The position numbers were made by a program, and so were the translations under genes. Below, one piece after another: positions 34,330 through 45,723 of a stretch of 64,000 nt of DNA. Under the pieces are notes generated by a model. The model saw only the letters and a program-made list of their open reading frames with translations. It was not told where the DNA came from and did not search any database. Numbering within the stretch: the first letter of the stretch is position 1; the number at the start of each line of letters is the position of its first letter. Source of the DNA: Euptelea pleiosperma (taxonomy: Eukaryota; Streptophyta; Magnoliopsida; Ranunculales; Eupteleaceae); NCBI GenBank assembly GCA_035048495.1, contig CM068548.1:9227464-9291463 (forward strand). The letters run 5' to 3'.

Positions 34330-35673
34330 ATCTAACGCCAAATCAAATGGATTCTCAAAGGGTATTTTTGGGATTAGACGTTGAAAATTTTGACACCAAT
34401 AGAAATGGCGTTTTGTATTATTTTTAAAAAATTTTCAAAACAAGTATTGATTTTTATAAATCGATTTAATTTCATATTTTTTTAAAACATTTTCTGTTAA
34501 TTATATTCATGAGGAAAAATCTAGTATAAGCATGCCTATAACACGTGGCACACTCCTGCGATCGCATGCACCAAAAATCAGCCGGATTGATAATTTCTAG
34601 CGGTTGGATTTGAGCACTTTTTCTTCGTCATGGGCCTAGAACTCATCTATAGGCCAGTTAAAGAAATCCATATATGATGAAAAAAAATTTAAATGTTCAA
34701 ATCCAATGGGTACAAATCTCCAATCAGAACATGCCATGTTGATATACTGGATAGACACTATTTTTTAATTTGTAAATTTAATCCTTGAGGTTGAATTTCA
34801 ATGTAATTTATTTTATAAATTAAAAACACGTTTTTCAATGAACATTCAATGGTGGATACAATGTTTGCATACTTTTAAGTATGAAAGTGGTTGCATACTA
34901 GATTTGTCCTGTTAAGAGTGTATTTTCTGTGTGGACCATGTGGAACCAATCAGGTGCTGCCATCCATACATTGCAAGTTAAACCAAGTGATTTGCAGTGC
35001 CCGGGGCCTTCAAAGTTTGAAGTCTCCCCTTCCAAAATGCCACGTGTCTTTTGGCCCCACTAACCTAGAGAGGATGTTTGCTCACTACTTCGTGGACCTG
35101 CACACCGCCCCTTGTTCAAATCCAATGGATATAAATCACCCTATTAAAATGCTAAAATCAAAGGTTAGAAAATACCAATTAAGCTCATTTTCGGTGTGTA
35201 GATCCACCACGACAAGAGGTGAAACAAACATTAATAGTGAAGTAGGCCCAAAAGAATGTTCCATTATTCAATGGGTCAGTGGGCCCAAAGGAGTTTGACA
35301 CGTGGACGTCTGAGGAACTTTTGCATCAAAATGCTCAATATCAGGTCCTTAAAAAGAAATGAAAAAAAAAAGTAAAAAATCATAGAAATCAAATCACAGA
35401 GTATTGGAATGAAAATATTAATATACGTATAGAAAGTCATTTAACGTCTTTAATCCCCGTAGATCCTAAAGATAAAAATAAAAATAAAAAAGAAACGAAA
35501 TTGTGTTTTCTTTTTATTTTTAGTAGTTCAAAAAAGTCATAAACCCTACAAATCTAATCAAGGACTATTTGAATGGAAACATCAATATGCGTATAAAAAC
35601 CCAAAATCATAGAATACTTCTCCACGATTTTGCTAATTAAAACTTTCCATCTTCATATCTGTCACCATCTCCT
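34330..35673 (+). repeat. Conserved upstream flank of B3 module A
   Basis: Shared with modules B (44096-45653), C (48588-50301) and partly D (53590-54480). Landmarks in order: ACGCCAAATCAAATGG, CACGTGGCACACTCCTGCG, GTGCCCGGG, GCCCACTAACCT, CACTTCGTGGACCTGCACAC, and the AATCAAAGACTATT-like segment. Contains CACGTG at 35040-35045 and 35299-35304. Confidence 0.75.
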
Positions 35674-35680
35674 TATAAAT
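35674..35680 (+). promoter_or_regulatory. TATA box of B3 copy A
   Basis: TATAAAT 71 bp before the ATG, within a block (CTTATAAATACAGTATC) shared with copies B and C at the same distance. Confidence 0.75.
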
Positions 35681-35744
35681 ACAGTATCATTTCTTTGTTA
35701 CAATTACACGTTTTTACAGTACTGCTCTTTCGTTTTGAAATTCA

Positions 35745-36218
35745 ATGGCGTCGGCGAATGAAGATGTAGGGAAAGGTAAAGGTGTCCTCGTATCTGGAGA
35801 GAATTTTGGAGAGAAATCTGGAGAGAAATCTGAAGAGAAATCTGGAGAGAAATCTGAAGAGAAATCTAAAGAGCAATCTATTCCTCTCACTAAATGGAAA
35901 ATCAGAAAAACTCTATCCAAGACCGACGTTGAACGCAAATTGACTTTGGCGAAGGAGCACATCCACTATCTTTGCCAAATGTATTCAGAAATTAAAGATT
36001 TGATGGAAAAGTGTGGGGAGGCAGAAATTACATTATGTGATCTTGATGAGGAGAATAAATGCTATAACTTAATGGTCAAGAAGTATAACCGCGACATATA
36101 TGGTCTACTTTGGAAACAATTCCTCAACGCGAAAGAGAAGAAATATAAAATTGGAGATGAGGTTGGAATGTTCTATCAGTCTACGGTTGCGACGCTATTC
36201 GTTAAATTGTTGTCTTGA
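35745..36218 (+). CDS. B3/DUF313-like DNA-binding domain protein, copy A
   Basis: Intronless, 157 residues. Residues 1-45 are a charged tail with six tandem GEK/EEK/KEQ-type tetrapeptides (GEKS, EEKS). Residues 50-157 resemble the plant B3-like DUF313 domain: WKIRKTLSKTDVERKL at the start, EAEITLCDLDEE, YGLLWKQFL and KIGDEVGMFY near the end, then LFVKLLS. In that family the pattern is KxLxxTDV, then W..F, then GDEIGxxWD. These proteins are presumed nuclear transcriptional regulators; targets are unknown. The start is fixed by identical TTGAAATTCAATGGCG contexts in copies A, B and D. AATAAA lies at 36320-36325. Copies B and C are the closest relatives in the window. The family call is from motif memory, without a search. 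Confidence 0.7.
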   Translation: MASANEDVGKGKGVLVSGENFGEKSGEKSEEKSGEKSEEKSKEQSIPLTKWKIRKTLSKTDVERKLTLAKEHIHYLCQMYSEIKDLMEKCGEAEITLCDLDEENKCYNLMVKKYNRDIYGLLWKQFLNAKEKKYKIGDEVGMFYQSTVATLFVKLLS

Positions 36219-36353
36219 GTTTAAGGCGATTGAGAAATATCACCGAATCTGTTCTCTTTAATAACTTGTTGCTCGTTGCAATAGATATTATGTAGGAAAG
36301 TAGCATGTTTTGATCAGAAAATAAAGATGGATGTCTTTTGAATTATAATAAAA

Positions 36354-36541
36354 CTAGAGAGAAATATGGTTTTTAGGGTTTCTATATTTCGACGTAGTTT
36401 CCATCTTCATGATTGAGGTTTTCATATTGGTTTCCAACCTTGATGTTTTCCTTCTCAACCGTTGGATGAATAGAGGCAGATGGGTCGATCTGGACCGCTA
36501 CTTATATAACAAAAGACATAAGTTGTTTTTTGTTATATAGA
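36354..36541 (-). mobile_element. Helitron-like insertion with empty site in module B
   Basis: On the minus strand it starts TCTATATAACAAAA and ends CTCTCTAG. The plus-strand flanks AATAAAA and TGATGTGTT are contiguous at the matching place downstream of copy B (near 46380). So 188 bp inserted between A and T without duplication. No 3' hairpin is obvious. Confidence 0.7.
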
Positions 36542-36739
36542 TGATGTGTTATCGGAGTACATGAAATCAAATTATGTTTGTTTTTATATATTTTGGCATA
36601 GATTTTCAATGTGTGATTTGTGCGTTTAAATTTTTAAGTTTTGCCGGAGTGGTTCTATGGATCATTAGAAAGGTGTGATCCATAGGTTCGCACCGTTGGA
36701 TCTTATTTCGAAGGACCGCGTATTATGATCTTAACGTCC

Positions 36740-38171
36740 ACCTCTAACATTGTTCAAAATGTTTTTTTTTTTGAAAGGGACAGTACCAAAAACTATTTCT
36801 TTGTTTATTATTATTATTAACCAAAAATCAGAGGTTGATTCATCTTCTATGTGGGTCCGCCAAATGGTTGTTCACCGATCCGGACCCAAACAAAAAAGAA
36901 TAAAAAGAACAAGAAACCTTAACTTCGTCTCTCTCTCTCTCTCTCAAACCAAAGCCCTCAGATCCAAAAAAAAATCCAATGGCCAGAAAATCATGGTTTA
37001 GAATAAAAAATCTCAAATCCAATGGCCAGAAATATCCCATTAAATTGTCAAAATCCAATGCCTAGAATACGAAGCACCCTCTTAGAGACTACTGACTGTA
37101 TGGGCGTTTAGTCCATAGGTGGGACCTACATAACAAACATCAGCCTGATTAGTGATTTCAAAATTCAAACCTTTAGATCCTTGTACCCCATATAATGGTC
37201 AAATTGCACGGTTAAAAATCAACCATGAAAACGACTCCAATCCAACACTTGTAAATCACTAACAGGCTAATTTTTTGTTTGTGGGTCCACCAAGGGTTGT
37301 GCCAAAACATCCAACGGTCAACAAACTCTAAGAGTGTGTACGTTCCACCAAGGGTTGGGCCAAAACATCGATCCATTCGGTCAGCAATCTCTAAGACTGT
37401 ACCACGTTGCTCATACTGCGGTCCAAGGATGTTTGAAGCCATCAATAGGTGAACCTGCAAACCAAAGTCCATCCTGATTGTTGGTTTCAAGGGATTGAAT
37501 CTAAGAATGCGAGGATCACCAATCAGGTTGATTTTTGGTCTGCAGGTCCAACATCCGCACGGTCATTGATATCTAAGAATGTGCCATGTGGCATTTTAGT
37601 GCAGTCCGAATGCTTGGATCAGCCTGATTGATGGTTTATACCTGTTAGATTTTAGTCTTTTTAATGGGTTGATTTTCATCTATGGGATTCGAGCATTATT
37701 TTGAGGTACACAGATCCAACGTCTAGAAATTACCGATCAGTTTGATTTTTGGTCTTTAGGTCAACCTAGGGATGGGCCAAAACATCCATTCGGTCAACAA
37801 TCTCTAAGAGTGTACCACGTTGCTCATACTGTGGTCCAAGAAGTTTAACATTTGGATTAAACGAGGATGGCTACCACCCATTACTGCCATTAAAGGTTTT
37901 TTTTTCTTGGTAGGTAAGCATGTTTTATTTTGGGTAACAGAGGAATGAGATTGGACCAACCACGTTGGTTTTTGTAGTGTGGGTACACCAACCAAGATGT
38001 AATCCATACATTCATATAGTCAGTGGGCCCAAAGGACCCAAAGGAGTTTGACACGTGGACGTTGAGGTACTTTACATCAAAGGGCTCAATATCAGCTCCC
38101 TAAAAGGAAAGAGAAAAAGTAAAAAATCCTAGAAATCTAATCAAAGACTATTGGAATGGAAATATCCATAT
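36740..38171. repeat. Duplicated G-box-MITE-rich block (paralog of 51780-53670)
   Basis: Shares, in order with 51780-53670, GTGGGTCCGCCAAATGG-like sequence, a CTCTCT leader (36930), GAAGCACCCTCTTAGAG, several rearranged G-box MITE arms and ATGAGATTGGACCAACC. Its right end (38030-38171) runs into the upstream flank of a B3 module. Confidence 0.7.
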
Positions 38172-38945
38172 GGGTCTGTTTGGTAACCTGGAATTGAGCC
38201 CGATTTGGATTTGGATTTGTGATTCTTGGAATCACAAATATTTGTGTTTGGGAGGACTAAATTCCCGGAATCATATTTCCAAATACGGCTCAATTCTCGA
38301 AATTAAAAGTTTTAGGGGGGAGGAGAAACTTCTGATTAGGCGTTGGATTTGAGTTATTTTCAATGGGTTGATTTTAAGGGTGGAAACCTAAGCATTATTG
38401 ACCATTATTTGAGGTACAAAGATCCGAGTAAAACTTCTGTCACAATGGGCTACGTGGCACACTATTAGAGGGTGTTGACCGTGTGGATGTTTGGCCAGTC
38501 CCTTGGTGGACTTGCAAACAAAAAATCAGCCTGATTAGTGATTTACAACCTTTGGATCTTTGCACCCAAATAGCGCTCAATAATGCTCACATTCCTATGG
38601 TTAAAATCAACCCATGAAAATGACTTCAATCCAACGCTTAGAATTCACTAATCAGGCAGATTTTTGGTTTGCAATACTGTCGGCATCCACTAAGAGTGTG
38701 CCATGTGGCTCCTATTGTGGCTTGTGACCGGCTTGTGATAGAAGTTGTACTCCAAAGGTATTGACCATGTCGATAATGATAACGATCATGTCCATGACCA
38801 GATGATAACGCTGATTATCACGACGTGCGGTGATCACAACGGGGATGATGCCCATGATGATTGATGTTGTCAGGGATGATGATTACCAAACAGACCCTTA
38901 ACGTCTTTAATGCCCATAGATCCCAAAATTTTAGGATTACCCCTT
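38030..38945. pseudogene. Orphan upstream flank of a sixth B3 module, split by an insertion
   Basis: 38030-38171 matches the region upstream of copy D (GAGTTTGACACGTGGACG, CTCAATATCAGCTCC, AATCTAATCAAAGACTATTGG). The match resumes at 38898-38945 (TTAACGTCTTTAATGCCCAT), then breaks off. No TATA block or B3 coding sequence follows. The gene of this module is missing. Confidence 0.6.
38172..38897. mobile_element. TIR element GGGTCTGTTTGGTAA with nested G-box MITE
   Basis: Ends GGGTCTGTTTGGTAACC and GATTACCAAACAGACCC are inverted. It interrupts the B3 upstream flank. The interior holds G-box MITE sequence (GAGTAAAACTTCTGTC at 38426, ending GAAGTTGTACTC about 38752), itself placed within the core of an older MITE copy. 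Confidence 0.65.
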
Positions 38946-39057
38946 TGACATAGTTTACCCGTGGTCGACTTAAGGTAAAACGGACTTGAATCACACGTTG
39001 TTAGTGCATAGGTGCATTAACATGCGCATGATGCATGTCACATGGCTGCAACTTGGG

Positions 39058-39375
39058 CGGGTTGGAGGTCAACCATAGCCCAACCCTGCCTTCAAGGCTG
39101 TGAACCCTAGACCAACCCAACCCGAGGTACGGTTGGGCCTAGATTTCTCAGCCCAAGCTCAACCCAATCGGGTTGGTAGGGTTTGGTCAGTTTTTTACTT
39201 TTTTAATTGGTTAGAGAGGTTACCAATTTTTTTTCATATTAAAATTGTTTTATTGGTCAATATAATGACATTTATGCTAGCTCGGGTTGGGCTAAGCCTC
39301 AACCCTAGTCCAACCTAATTTGATCGGGTTGCCAAAATCCAGGCCCGAGCCCAACCTGAGCACTGAAGGGGCCAA
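39058..39375. repeat. CCCAACC/GGTTGGG-rich repeat
   Basis: Many CAACCCAA and GGGTTGGG words in both orientations, like the hAT-type low-complexity MITEs, but no clean termini or TSD were found. Confidence 0.4.
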
Positions 39376-39387
39376 CTCCTGAACCTT

Positions 39388-39768
39388 ATTCCAATCAAGC
39401 AAAACTTTGCTCACGGATGTCAGTTTGTGAGCCATGTGGCACACTCTTAGAGGCCACTTTTTCGTATGGATATTTAGCCCACCCTAAGTGGACCCACGGA
39501 CCAAAAATCAGCCTGATTGCTACTGATTTCTAGTCGTTGGATCTGAGTACCTCAAATTATGCTCGAATTCCACAGTTGAAATCTACCCATGAAAAAGACT
39601 CAAATCCAACAGTTAGAAATCAGCAATCAGGATGATTTTTTGGTCTGTGGGTTCACCTAGGGGATGGGCCAAACATCCATACGGAAAAGTATTCTCTAAG
39701 AGTGTGCCACGTGGCTCATACAGATGTTCGTGAGGATAGACGTTGTGAGCAAAGATTTTCTAATTCCA
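39388..39768. mobile_element. G-box foldback MITE, duplicate of 29645-30005
   Basis: Same termini (GCAAAACTTTGCTCACGG and GTGAGCAAAGATTTTC) and the same flanks (CTTATTCCAATCAA; CTAATTCCAATTGAGGACAG) as the copy at 29645. Confidence 0.75.
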
Positions 39769-40009
39769 ATTGAGGACAGCACATGCATTGCATGTGAGTG
39801 ATTGTAGGGCCTCATCAACATCGATGACAGACCATAGTATGAGGCTATGAGCCACGTGGCACACCCTTAGAGAGCACATCCCTAGATGGACTTACATACC
39901 AAACTTCAACTGGATTAGTAATTTCAATTCGTTGGATCAGAGTCTCTCCTTATTTCTCTCTCTACCCAGCTTGTACAGTACTCCACTCAGCAAAAATCTC
40001 CCTCAACTA

Positions 40010-40168
40010 TCTATATTACAAAACAGGACGGTTGTCTCCCCCTCTTATCTGGCTTTATAAAGGATGGCCGAGACCTTATCAAACCAAATGGACAGTGGAT
40101 CTCAGCCACTCACACCCAATTTTGGCAAACGCTTTGTCGATGAGTGCCGTGGGCACGGGTCACCTACT
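40010..40168 (+). mobile_element. Helitron-like element
   Basis: Starts TCTATATTACAAAACAGG after A. The 3' part holds the hairpin GTGCCGTGGGCAC followed by GGGTCACCTACT, a diverged CTRRT end. About 159 bp. Confidence 0.55.
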
Positions 40169-40911
40169 ATTTACCTACATATAAGGAATGAAATGGGTTA
40201 GATTTACATATAGTCCAAGGGTCAGGCTCAGGAGCCCCACTTTTTATGCCTCGAGAGGGGTGTTACCATTAAAACGGATTGAAACGGCCAGAGGCAAAAA
40301 TGGAAAAAAAAATGGATTTTAATGATTTTAACGGAAAAAAGTGATGCTGAAATTCAAAATTAAAAATTTAAATTAAATAAAAAAGTAGAATTTAACGGGA
40401 ATTTAATAGTTTCCTTATACCCCTCTTATCTTATATGGCTTCAATAATGAGTGGCAGAGATCCACTATGCTTCATATCGATGGCTGAGATTAACTCCCAC
40501 CCGATTTTGACAAACACTTTGTCAGAAAGTGCCGCGGGCACGGCCCACCCACACATATATTAAGACAACTCAGTTGTATTCTCTTATCTTATCCATCTAT
40601 CTGATGTGGACGGTTAGATAAAGAGTGGTAGAGATCAAATCCATCGATCTAATGTGGACGGTTAGATTTCAGCCACTCAATCCACCTCATTTGACCTCAA
40701 TTTGTTCAAAATTTAAATTTCAACACCGTTATTTTTTGTTATTTCTGTTATTTTCCCATTTCTCCCTTTGTGCCTTACAATCTATTATAACAGCCGTTAT
40801 AATGGAAAAAATGGTAACGCCCCAGTCCGTTATACCGTTTAAGTGCCGAAGGCACCCAATTTTTGCAAACGCTTTTGTCGGAGAGTGCCGTGGGCATGGG
40901 CCATTTACTAT
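40169..40911. repeat. Helitron and CCGTTATAACGG repeat fragments
   Basis: Two more Helitron 3' hairpins (GTGCCGCGGGCAC near 40530; GTGCCGTGGGCATGG near 40885) and fragments of CCGTTAAAACGG-type repeats (40260-40410, 40735-40850). No gene. Confidence 0.5.
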
Positions 40912-41076
40912 TCTATATAACAAAACACATTGGTTGTCTCCCTACTTATACCTCCTCTTATAAGCATCAACAAAGAAGGGCCGAGATCTAATCCTCCCCC
41001 AAATGGACGGTGGATCTCCGCCACTCACCTGACTTTAGCAAATTCTTTGTCGAGGAGTGCCTTCGGCACCCACTAG
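40912..41076 (+). mobile_element. Short Helitron, head-to-tail with the next one
   Basis: Starts TCTATATAACAAAACAC, has the 3' hairpin GTGCCTTCGGCAC and ends CACTAG. The next base pair begins TCTATATAAC again (41077), so a second Helitron 5' end directly abuts this 3' end. 165 bp. Confidence 0.75.
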
Positions 41077-42602
41077 TCTATATAACAAAACACAACCTTT
41101 GTCTTTTGTTATATAAGTAGTGGTCTAGATCGACCCATCTGCCGCCATTCATCCAATGGTTGAGAAGGAAGACATAAAGGTTAGTTGGAAACCAATATGG
41201 AAATTAACCTCACTCAAGAAGAAGGAAAGAAATCCCTACACGTACCCTACCAAGATGTAAACCCTCAAGAAGATGTAAAGTGTAAACCATACCAAGATGG
41301 AAACCCTAAAAAAAAAAAACCAAGACTGTCTCCCATGCCTTTCTCTCTCTCTCTCTCTCTCTATCTCTCTAGTAAAACCCACTCTTTTCCAAAGTCTTTA
41401 TCTCTCTCCCTTACATACGAAGTAGAGGAAGAAGATCGGGGTCCCCTGGCTTCATCGACGTCTCTCTCTAAATTAAGTCGTATTCCTCTCTCTCTTCTGT
41501 GTTGGGTCGGGTGCTACATTAGGGTTGCTGAACTGTGTTGATGGACGGAGTAATGTTTGGCACGGGTTGCTGAACTGCGTTCACGCACGATTTAGTAGCA
41601 ATCTTTTAGTAGAGTGCCGTTGATGCACGGGTTACTGAACTGCGTTCATGCACCGGTAACCTTTGGCAAGGGTAACCTTTGATGCATGGGTTGCTGGACC
41701 GTAAGATCACACTGATCTTACCATAGTGTAAGATCATTGATTTAGCGTGGACCGTAAAAGATCACACTGACCAGATCACATGGACCGTATGGATCTCTAG
41801 CAATCCAATGAAAAGAGATCCAAGCTAAATATTCCAACATGTGGATCAAACTCCACATTTAAACGTTGGATTAAAGTCATTTGCATGGTTTGATTTTTAA
41901 TGGTGGATTTGAGCATTTTGGTGCAAATTAAGATCTGAAGGTTCTAAATCACAAAACAGGCCTGACTCCCTCACATGTGCCACGTACATGTGGATCCCTC
42001 TCCCAGACACACATGGCACCACCTTTGGCATGCCTTTGTAGACCTACGCACCAAAACTCAAACTGATTGGTGATTTATGGCCATTGGATTGGAACAATTT
42101 TTGGGTACTCAAATCCAACAGCTAGAAATCACCATCAGGCACCTACATGTAGATCCCACTTGGCCTACCTTTGTAGACTTACACGCACCAAAACTCAAAC
42201 TGATTGGGATATCTAGATGTTGGATTTGAACATTTTTTTGGGTACTCAAATCCAACTGCTAGAAATCACCAATCGGGTTGATTTTTTTTGTACACGTTTC
42301 CAACAAGAGCATTGAATATTTGGCACACTTTTAGAGGACGCTGACCGGATGGATATTTGGCCAATCCATATGGTTAATGTCCACTGCCCCCCACAAATCA
42401 GTGTACCTGACATCCACCAAAGGATGGGCTATAGATCATACGGTCGATCAATGTCCTCTAATAGTGTTCCACGTGGCTCATATTGTGGTCCTTCAGCAAG
42501 AGAATATGCATGGGGTATATGAAGGGGAGGAACCTATAGGTACCATTGGAACGGCCTTTTTTTGGGGGTTGAAAATGGATGAATGGCAAACGACAAATGT
42601 TA
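41077..42602. other. Helitron-related sequence, CT microsatellite and MITE arms
   Basis: 41077-41320 matches the reverse complement of the Helitron-like element at 36354 (GTCTAGATCGACCCATCTG, ATTCATCCAATGG). CT repeats occur at 41341-41372. From 41870 there are diverged G-box MITE arms, ending near 42480 (TTCCACGTGGCTCATATTG). Open frames here have no recognisable domain. Confidence 0.45.
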
Positions 42603-43416
42603 GGGAATTTTTGACATACCCCCCATGTTATCTTTGAAATTTGACATACCCCCCCACACTTTTCAAAAGCTGACATACCCCCTATGACTTGGTCCAAGGT
42701 CAGTTGACCACCATATTTTATATTAAAATACAAAAATACCTTTTCTTCAACATTGGAACTAGGGTTTGGACTAAAACCAAACCCCCAAATCAAATAGTTG
42801 TGCTAGATGGCAAGCCAAGAGATACCAATGGATTAGTTGTCCATCGCCGGAGACCACCCACTGGAGTCTCATGCTGGTCATCCACCACTCCATCGAAAAT
42901 TAAAAAACCCATTGGGTCGTTTGAACATAGACTTGAGATGTATTTCCCATCTAATCTCAGCTTGAAAGTAGATCTCCGAACTATTATTGTTCAAAAATAT
43001 CCAATCAATATTTGGAATAGAAATCCCCAGTGCTAGTTGAGATACCAAAATAGTTTGAGATCTTAATATTTGTACTACAATGTCACTTCAATTCTGGACG
43101 TTGCTGTTTCAAAAAAGAAAAAAGGAAAAAATTTGAAACTCCGGATACTAATGGTATTTTAATTTGATTTTCTCCGCAGTCGTGGATTACCGGCATGAGA
43201 CTCCTTTGGGTTGGTATCTCTTGACTTGCCATCCCCCACAGTCATTTGATTTGGAGGTTTGGTTTTGGTCCAAGGTTGAAGACAAGGGTATTTTTGCATT
43301 TTAATGTAAAATATGCTGGTCAACATTGGTCAACTGACCTCGGACCAAGTCATAGGGGCGTATGTCAGCTTTTTAAAAGTGTGTGTGTGTGTGGGGGGGG
43401 TATGTCAAAAATTCCC
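42603..43416. mobile_element. MULE-type MITE with perfect 9-bp TSD, second copy (814 bp)
   Basis: Starts GGGAATTTTTGACATACCCC and ends GGGGTATGTCAAAAATTCCC. Flanked by CAAATGTTA at 42594-42602 and 43417-43425. Same family as 32179-33019, with a (GT)n stretch near the right end. Confidence 0.9.
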
Positions 43417-43607
43417 CAAATGTTATTCATCGCATTATTTTATGGACGAAGTTTTTGCAAACGCTTTGTTAGGGAGTGCCATCGGCACGGGTCATCCCTT
43501 AGTTTTTTTTGACCCAAATGTTATTCATCGCATTATTTTATGGACAAAGTTTTTGCAAACGCTTTGTTGGGGAGTGCCATCGGCACGGGTCATCCCCTAG
43601 TTTATTA
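43417..43607 (+). repeat. Direct repeat of a Helitron 3' end
   Basis: Two units (43417-43510 and 43516-43607) share CAAATGTTATTCATCGCATT, GTTTTTGCAAACGCTTTG and the hairpin GTGCCATCGGCAC, and end GGGTCATCCCTTAGT and GGGTCATCCCCTAGT. The second has the canonical CTAGT end. Confidence 0.7.
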
Positions 43608-44095
43608 AATAATATTTAATACATTTATAAAACTATTTATATAAGCATTAGCTCATTATGTTTCCTATGTTGCATATTTTCTTATTTGTTTCTTTAATTA
43701 TACGGAAAATTTAAAAAAATATTATAAGTTAAATCGATTTATAAAAAAAAATACTTGCTTTCAAAATTTCGAAAAAAGAATACAAAACACCGTTTGAGTT
43801 GGCCTCAGCTTGTTGACGCCGATTGAAGCGGCGTCGAATCACTTTTTTCGTTCGAAATCTGAAAATACCCTCACATTTGAACACCATTTTAAATGGCTTC
43901 AGAACCACTCTGCGCCATTTCAATGGCGTCAGAACCATTCTGGCACTATTTAAATTGGTGTCAAAGCGGCTCTGATGCCATTTCCCCAAATTGATCGATT
44001 CATGCAAGGTTGGCGACGAACTCCAAGGACCAGATCAAAACTGGTGCCAAACTTGCCATTTGAATTGGAGTTAGATCAAGTCTAGTGCCAATTGA
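43608..44095. other. AT-rich stretch and GCGTCAGAACC repeats
   Basis: 43800-44090 carries several degenerate repeats of the type AATGGCGTCAGAACCA in both orientations. No gene. Confidence 0.4.
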
Positions 44096-45653
44096 ACGCC
44101 AAATCAAATGGATTCTCAAAGGGTATTTTTGGGATTAAATTAAACGTTGAAAATTTCGACATCAATGGCGTTTTGTATTTTTTTTTAAATTTTCATAATA
44201 AGTATTGATTTTTATGAATCGATTTAATTTCTTATTTTTTTAAAACGTTTTCTGTTAATTATATTCATGAGAAAAAATCTAGTATAAGCATGCCTATAAC
44301 ACGTGGCACACTCCTGCGATTACATGTACCAAAAATCAGCCTGATTGATAATTTCTAGCGGTTGGATTTGAGCACTTTTTGTTCAACATGGGCCTAGAAC
44401 TCATCTATAGGTCTGTTAATCCAATGGGTACAAATCTCCAATCAGGCTGAATTTTGGTGTGTAGAGCCAACCAAACATGGGGTCAGTGGCCTCGTTGGTA
44501 TACTGGATAGACACTTCTTTTTTATTGGTTCAATTTAAGTGAAATCAAGTGATTTGGGAAAAATTTTAGACGCAGAGGACTTTTGATGCAGTCGATGCAG
44601 AGGGGTCTTGTGACCCTACATGGTTCATTTTTTTGGGGCCCACTTACCGAATGGATGCGTACCCCACCCCTTGGTGGATATGTATATAAAATATTAGTCA
44701 CATTGATTTTATCTAGCCTTAGATTTTAGCACTTTTGTAGGATTGATTCTAACCGTTGGATTAAAGCATTTTTTTTTCGTAGGCTTTGGACACTTAATCC
44801 AACGGCTAGAAAATATCAACCAAGCTGATTTTTAGTATGCAAATACACTAAGGTGTGGGGTACACATCCATGCGGTTAGTGGGCCCCCAAAAATGAGCCA
44901 TGTAGGGTCACAATACCCCTCTGCGTCCACGGCATCCAAAGTCCTCTGCATCTAAATTTTTTCCAGTGATTTTCTGTGCCCGGGCCCTTCAAAGTTTGAA
45001 GTCTCCCTTCCAAAATGCCACGCGTAGCACTCTTTTGGGCCCACTAACCTTAAGAGGATGTTTGCCCACCACTTCGTGGACCTGCACACCACCCCTCGCT
45101 CAAATCCAACGGGCATAAATCACCCTATTATAATGCTAAAATTAAAGGTTAGAAAATACCAATTAAGCTCATTTTCGGTGTGTAGATCCACCACGCCAAG
45201 AGGTGAAACAAACATTCATAGTGAAGTAGGCCCAAAAGAATGTTCCACATGGCATTTTTTTGAAGGTGACAGCAAATTCAGGACCCACATTAGGTTTTGA
45301 GAGAGAGGAGAGAGAGAGAGAGAGAGAGGTAATATTGGAATGGAAATATCAATATACAGTATAGAAAGCCATTTAGCGTCTTTAATGCCCATAGATCCCA
45401 AAGATAATAATAAAAAAAAAAAAAATGAAGTCGTGTTTTCTTTTTATTTTTGGTAGTTTAAAAAAGTCAAAATCATATAAATCTAATAAAAAACTATTTG
45501 AATGGAAACATCAATATGTATATAGAAAGTCATTTAACGTCTTTAATACCCATGGATCTCGAAGATAAAAATAAAAAAAGAAACTCAAAATCGTAGAATT
45601 TCCACGATTTTGCTTATTAAAACTTTCCATCTTCATATTTGCCACCATCTCCT
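44096..45653 (+). repeat. Conserved upstream flank of B3 module B
   Basis: Parallels 34330-35673 with an extra segment at 44520-44960 that contains its own inverted arms (CCATGTAGGGTCACAA and its complement). A (GA)n microsatellite is at 45299-45328. Confidence 0.75.
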
Positions 45654-45660
45654 TATAAAT
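45654..45660 (+). promoter_or_regulatory. TATA box of B3 copy B
   Basis: TATAAAT 70 bp before the ATG in the shared CCTTATAAATACAATATC block. Confidence 0.75.
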
Positions 45661-45723
45661 ACAATATCATTTATTTGTTACAATTACACGTTTTACAGTA
45701 CTTCTCTTTCGTTTTGAAATTCA

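Noticed and set aside
35714..35962. Minus-strand frame with DFSPDFSS repeats
   Set aside because: It is the complement of the EKS-coding repeat of B3 copy A.
38426..38760. TSD CAAAGATCC/CAAAGGTAT for the nested MITE
   Set aside because: Only 6 of 9 bases agree, too weak to claim.
41185..41541. 118-codon frame with a serine/leucine-rich stretch
   Set aside because: It spans Helitron-related sequence and a CT microsatellite; no promoter or domain.
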